From: Bacillota bacterium
GTDB lineage: Bacteria; Bacillota_I; Bacilli_A; Acholeplasmatales; Acholeplasmataceae
Direction of reading: 5' to 3'
Length of the DNA: 7,604 bases
Assembly (NCBI GenBank): GCA_023431045.1
Contig: JAEYXZ010000013.1
Span: 1 to 7,604 of the forward strand
Under the pieces are notes generated by a model, which made no database searches, had not been told where the DNA came from, and was given only the letters and a program-made list of their open reading frames with translations. Positions 5,276 through 7,604 of this stretch are shown one piece after another. Made by a program: the position numbers and the translations under genes. Positions within the stretch are counted from its first letter, which is position 1; the number at the start of each line of letters is the position of its first letter.

Positions 5276-6271
5276 TTATTCTTTTGATTCGTCTTTTTGA
5301 TCACTAATTACTTCGTCAGTTGATGTTAATTGTGGTTCTTCAGTTTCGATGATGTCATCTTCTAGAGATTTAGATTCGACTTCAGGTTCAGGTTTAGATT
5401 GGTTCTTATTGTCCTTTTTCTTAGGTAAATATTCACTAGGTTTTTCGGTTTTAGTTTCAGATTTTACTTCTATTGTTTTACTCGCTTTTTTGAGTTCATC
5501 TTCGTGTTTGGATTTTTCTTCACGTTCAAGTTTTTGTTGATATTTTTCACGTTCTTTTGCTTCTATTTCAGCGACCATTTTTTCAGTTTCTTTAACTTTT
5601 AATTCTTTCTGTTCAGCTTCAATTTTACGTTTAGCTGCAAGTCGAGCTTGACGTCTTTTCATTGCTTCATTGGTCTTTCTTGCGATGAATTTAAAGAGCT
5701 TATAAAACGGTGAAAATATGAATGCTAAGACGAGTCCAACACGTTCCCAGAAATTGTAATTTCCGGTTTCAAAACGCTGTGTTCTCGCAATTTGTTTTGC
5801 TAATCTAATTTCTTCATTGATGGTATTTACTAAATGTTTTTTAACAAGTTTTGCTTTAACTTTAATGATATCACCAACCGTATTTTTGATGTAAACATAA
5901 AGCTTCTTAACTTGCTTTTGACTACCTAATAATAGTACTCTAAGTTCCTCTGCACTATACTCGACTTTAAAGAAATCTCTAGCTGTAATAATGAATCGTT
6001 CTTCGTAAATTGGAATATATGTCTTCTTATAAAAGAAACCAACTTCAACGATTTCTGCGTTGACATAGGACTGATTTGCAAGGTCAACAACTACCTTCAA
6101 ACCTTGATCATTTTTATGGATTGCATCCTTTACAACGATACTACGATTGATGAGTATTTTGTTGGTTTTAGCTTGCATAAGAATGACAATAATTAACATG
6201 ATAAAACTAAATGCAATAAGACCAAAAAGGATATAATACTCAGGACCTAATTCTTGTAACCATTGTGGCAT
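5276..6271 (-). CDS. Membrane-anchored protein with coiled coil and acidic tail, function unknown
   Basis: I do not recognise this 331-residue protein. Residues 13-32 form one strong membrane helix, followed by a basic residue-rich exit (QAKTNK). About residues 44-145 look like a compact, strand-rich domain (LKVVVDLANQS, AEIVEVGFFYKK, KKLYVYIKN). A second hydrophobic or amphipathic stretch lies at 177-196 (LVLAFIFSPFYKLF), and could be a second membrane segment. Residues 200-265 are a Lys/Glu/Arg-rich helix, probably a coiled coil. The last 65 residues are low-complexity, increasingly acidic and likely disordered. The ATG at 6271 has AAAGGGGG nine bases upstream. Only 21 bases separate it from deoB, and no terminator lies between, so it is probably the last gene of the xerD-deoB operon. 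A role at the membrane as a scaffold or tether is possible but unproven. Confidence 0.8.
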   Translation of the reverse strand: MPQWLQELGPEYYILFGLIAFSFIMLIIVILMQAKTNKILINRSIVVKDAIHKNDQGLKVVVDLANQSYVNAEIVEVGFFYKKTYIPIYEERFIITARDFFKVEYSAEELRVLLLGSQKQVKKLYVYIKNTVGDIIKVKAKLVKKHLVNTINEEIRLAKQIARTQRFETGNYNFWERVGLVLAFIFSPFYKLFKFIARKTNEAMKRRQARLAAKRKIEAEQKELKVKETEKMVAEIEAKEREKYQQKLEREEKSKHEDELKKASKTIEVKSETKTEKPSEYLPKKKDNKNQSKPEPEVESKSLEDDIIETEEPQLTSTDEVISDQKDESKE

Positions 6272-6292
6272 ATCTACTTTCCCCCTTTATTT

Positions 6293-7519
6293 CTATTTTA
6301 AATCTTTTAAGAATGACTTACCATGTTTTGGCTTTGTCGTATTAAAATTATCACAAATCGTATAACCGATATCTGCAAATGTATCCATGATAGGAAGTAC
6401 TTTAGGTTCTTTGAGTGACTTTGAATATGCAAATAATGGAACGTATTCTCGAGTATGATCGGTACCAAAATAGGTTGGGTCATTTCCATGATCTGCAGTG
6501 ATTAATAATAAATCATCCGCATTAAGATTTTCAATTAATGCCGGTAATTGTGCATCGAATGCTTCAATTGCTTTACCATATCCGATTGGATCTCTACGGT
6601 GTCCATAGAGTGCATCAAAGTCAACGAGATTTAAGAAACATAGTCCGGTAAAGTCCATGAGACACCACTTAGTTATTTGTTTCATACCATCATCATTTGA
6701 TACAGTTTTACTGAATTCAGTAATACCATATCCATCAAAAATATCATTGATTTTACCTAACGCAATAACATCATACCCTTTATTACTCAAATGATTTAAG
6801 GCAGTCTTACGATGTGGTTTAAGTGCATAATCGTGACGGTTTGAGGTTCGTTTGAAGGTGTCTTTAGATGTTCCAAGGAATGGTCTTGCAATGACACGTC
6901 CAACTTTCCACTCTGGCTTCATCGTGATTTCACGTGCGATTTCACAAATTCGATATTGTTCTTCAATCGGAATAATCTCTTCGTGCATGGCAATTTGTAG
7001 TACTGAATCCGCACTCGTATAAACAATTAAATCACCAGTCTTCATATGGTGTTCGCCAAAGTCTTTGATGATTTCAGTGCCAGATGCTGAGATATTTCCA
7101 ACAACTTTTCGTCCAGTTTTAGCTTCAAGTTCGGCGATCAGTTCAGGTGGAAATCCAGTGTCTGTAAATGTTTGGAATGGTTTAGTAATGTATAATCCCA
7201 TCATCTCCCAGTGTCCTGTCATTGTATCTTTCCCTAAGGATGCTTCCTTCATTTTTGTGACAAACGACATTGGCTTACTAACTGGTTGAATACCTTTGAT
7301 AGGTGCGATATTTCCGTATCCTAAAGCTTTTAAATTAGGAACCTTTAATTCCATATGTTCTGCTATATGACCAATCGTATGACTTTTTGTATCATCATGG
7401 CCTGCGTTAAAATAATGGTTTGCATCTGGTGCAGCTCCAATACCAACTGAATCCATGACGACTAAAAAAATTCGTTTAAATCGATAATCACTTGGGTTGA
7501 TACGTTTTTTTCTTTTCAC
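6293..7519 (-). CDS. deoB: Phosphopentomutase
   Basis: DeoB interconverts ribose or deoxyribose 1-phosphate and the 5-phosphates, linking nucleoside breakdown to the pentose phosphate and glycolytic pathways. It belongs to the alkaline phosphatase superfamily and uses two metal ions. Visible residues are metal-binding Asp23 in VVMDSVGIG, the phosphorylated Thr99 in GKDTMTGHWE, Asp300 and His307 in NLVDFDALYGH, Asp343-His344 in TADHGND and His355 in GTDHTRE. The 408 residues slightly exceed the usual 390-400: there is a basic extension of about 10 residues (MKRKKRINPS) before the core strand and a few extra residues around HDDTKSH. The GTG at 7519 is supported by AAGGAGG seven bases upstream and by a GTGA overlap with the xerD stop, which implies translational coupling. 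No purine nucleoside phosphorylase gene follows, unlike Bacillus drm-pupG. Confidence 0.95.
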   Translation of the reverse strand: MKRKKRINPSDYRFKRIFLVVMDSVGIGAAPDANHYFNAGHDDTKSHTIGHIAEHMELKVPNLKALGYGNIAPIKGIQPVSKPMSFVTKMKEASLGKDTMTGHWEMMGLYITKPFQTFTDTGFPPELIAELEAKTGRKVVGNISASGTEIIKDFGEHHMKTGDLIVYTSADSVLQIAMHEEIIPIEEQYRICEIAREITMKPEWKVGRVIARPFLGTSKDTFKRTSNRHDYALKPHRKTALNHLSNKGYDVIALGKINDIFDGYGITEFSKTVSNDDGMKQITKWCLMDFTGLCFLNLVDFDALYGHRRDPIGYGKAIEAFDAQLPALIENLNADDLLLITADHGNDPTYFGTDHTREYVPLFAYSKSLKEPKVLPIMDTFADIGYTICDNFNTTKPKHGKSFLKDLK

Positions 7520-7604
7520 TTTGTTTCCTCCTTAGCACGTGGATGTGCGTCAAAATAAACTTCTTTGATTCTCTTTTGAGATATATGAGTATAGATTTGA
7601 GTGG
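7516..7604 (-). CDS. xerD: Tyrosine recombinase XerD, C-terminal end (partial)
   Basis: The last 28 residues of a tyrosine recombinase are encoded, running in from the window edge and stopping at TGA (7516-7518). The active-site tyrosine motif TQIYTH is present, followed by the family-typical end KEVYFDAHPRA and a short tail KEETK. Xer recombinases resolve chromosome dimers at dif together with FtsK. XerC and XerD have similar C-termini; XerD is preferred because ripX (xerD) lies directly before drm (deoB) in Bacillus, the same order as here. The stop overlaps the deoB GTG. Confidence 0.85.
   Translation of the reverse strand, partial: TQIYTHISQKRIKEVYFDAHPRAKEETK
7527..7533 (-). promoter_or_regulatory. 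Strong ribosome-binding site for deoB inside the xerD end
   Basis: AAGGAGG on the minus strand lies seven bases before the deoB GTG. It sits within the last codons of xerD, where it encodes part of the AKEE stretch, so one sequence serves both coding and initiation. Confidence 0.8.

Noticed and set aside
5349..5540. Serine-rich plus-strand open frame
   Set aside because: It mirrors the Lys/Glu-rich tail of the minus-strand gene and has no start signals.
7065..7289. Plus-strand open frame inside deoB
   Set aside because: It is antisense to strongly conserved deoB motifs.

Overview
The window looks like a chromosomal housekeeping segment of a low-GC Firmicutes or Mollicutes-type bacterium that uses the standard code. 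All tryptophans I checked (in the 98-residue, 72-residue, 331-residue and phosphopentomutase genes) are TGG, and the xerD fragment at the right end stops at TGA. Mycoplasma and Spiroplasma are therefore unlikely, and an Acholeplasma-like lineage or a related Bacilli lineage fits better. This placement is an inference from base composition, code use and gene content; no rRNA is present.

Left part (1-1070): the tail of an unidentified plus-strand gene and a minus-strand histidine-phosphatase-family gene meet at a bidirectional terminator. The phosphatase gene is divergent from a small two-helix membrane protein gene across a 96-bp region holding two overlapping promoter candidates. The small gene ends at a compact terminator.

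Middle part (1072-3325): an extended -10 promoter directly behind that terminator drives pdp (pyrimidine-nucleoside phosphorylase). rsmD (16S rRNA guanine methyltransferase) follows after one base. A separate promoter with an 8-bp inverted repeat across its upstream half precedes yneF, a one-helix membrane protein, which ends at a strong terminator.

Gene-poor part (3326-4206): 881 bp contain no convincing intact gene. There is a mostly open but interrupted frame (3426-3767), two near-identical 13-bp palindromes exactly 300 bp apart, and a 14-bp word repeated 240 bp apart. This is the least explained stretch. It may be a decayed gene or old insertion, but no family is recognisable.

Right part (4237-7604): an L-asparaginase gene converges on a minus-strand cluster across a shared terminator. 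In transcription order the cluster is xerD (C-terminal end only), deoB (phosphopentomutase, GTG start overlapping the xerD TGA) and a 331-residue membrane-anchored protein with a coiled coil and acidic tail. xerD followed by deoB is an order known from Bacillus (ripX-drm). Pdp and DeoB are consecutive steps in nucleoside salvage: Pdp releases (deoxy)ribose 1-phosphate and DeoB converts it to the 5-phosphate. Here they lie in separate transcription units about 4 kb apart on opposite strands. I found no clear new multi-gene system. The best leads are the gene-poor stretch, the palindromes and the two uncharacterised membrane proteins.
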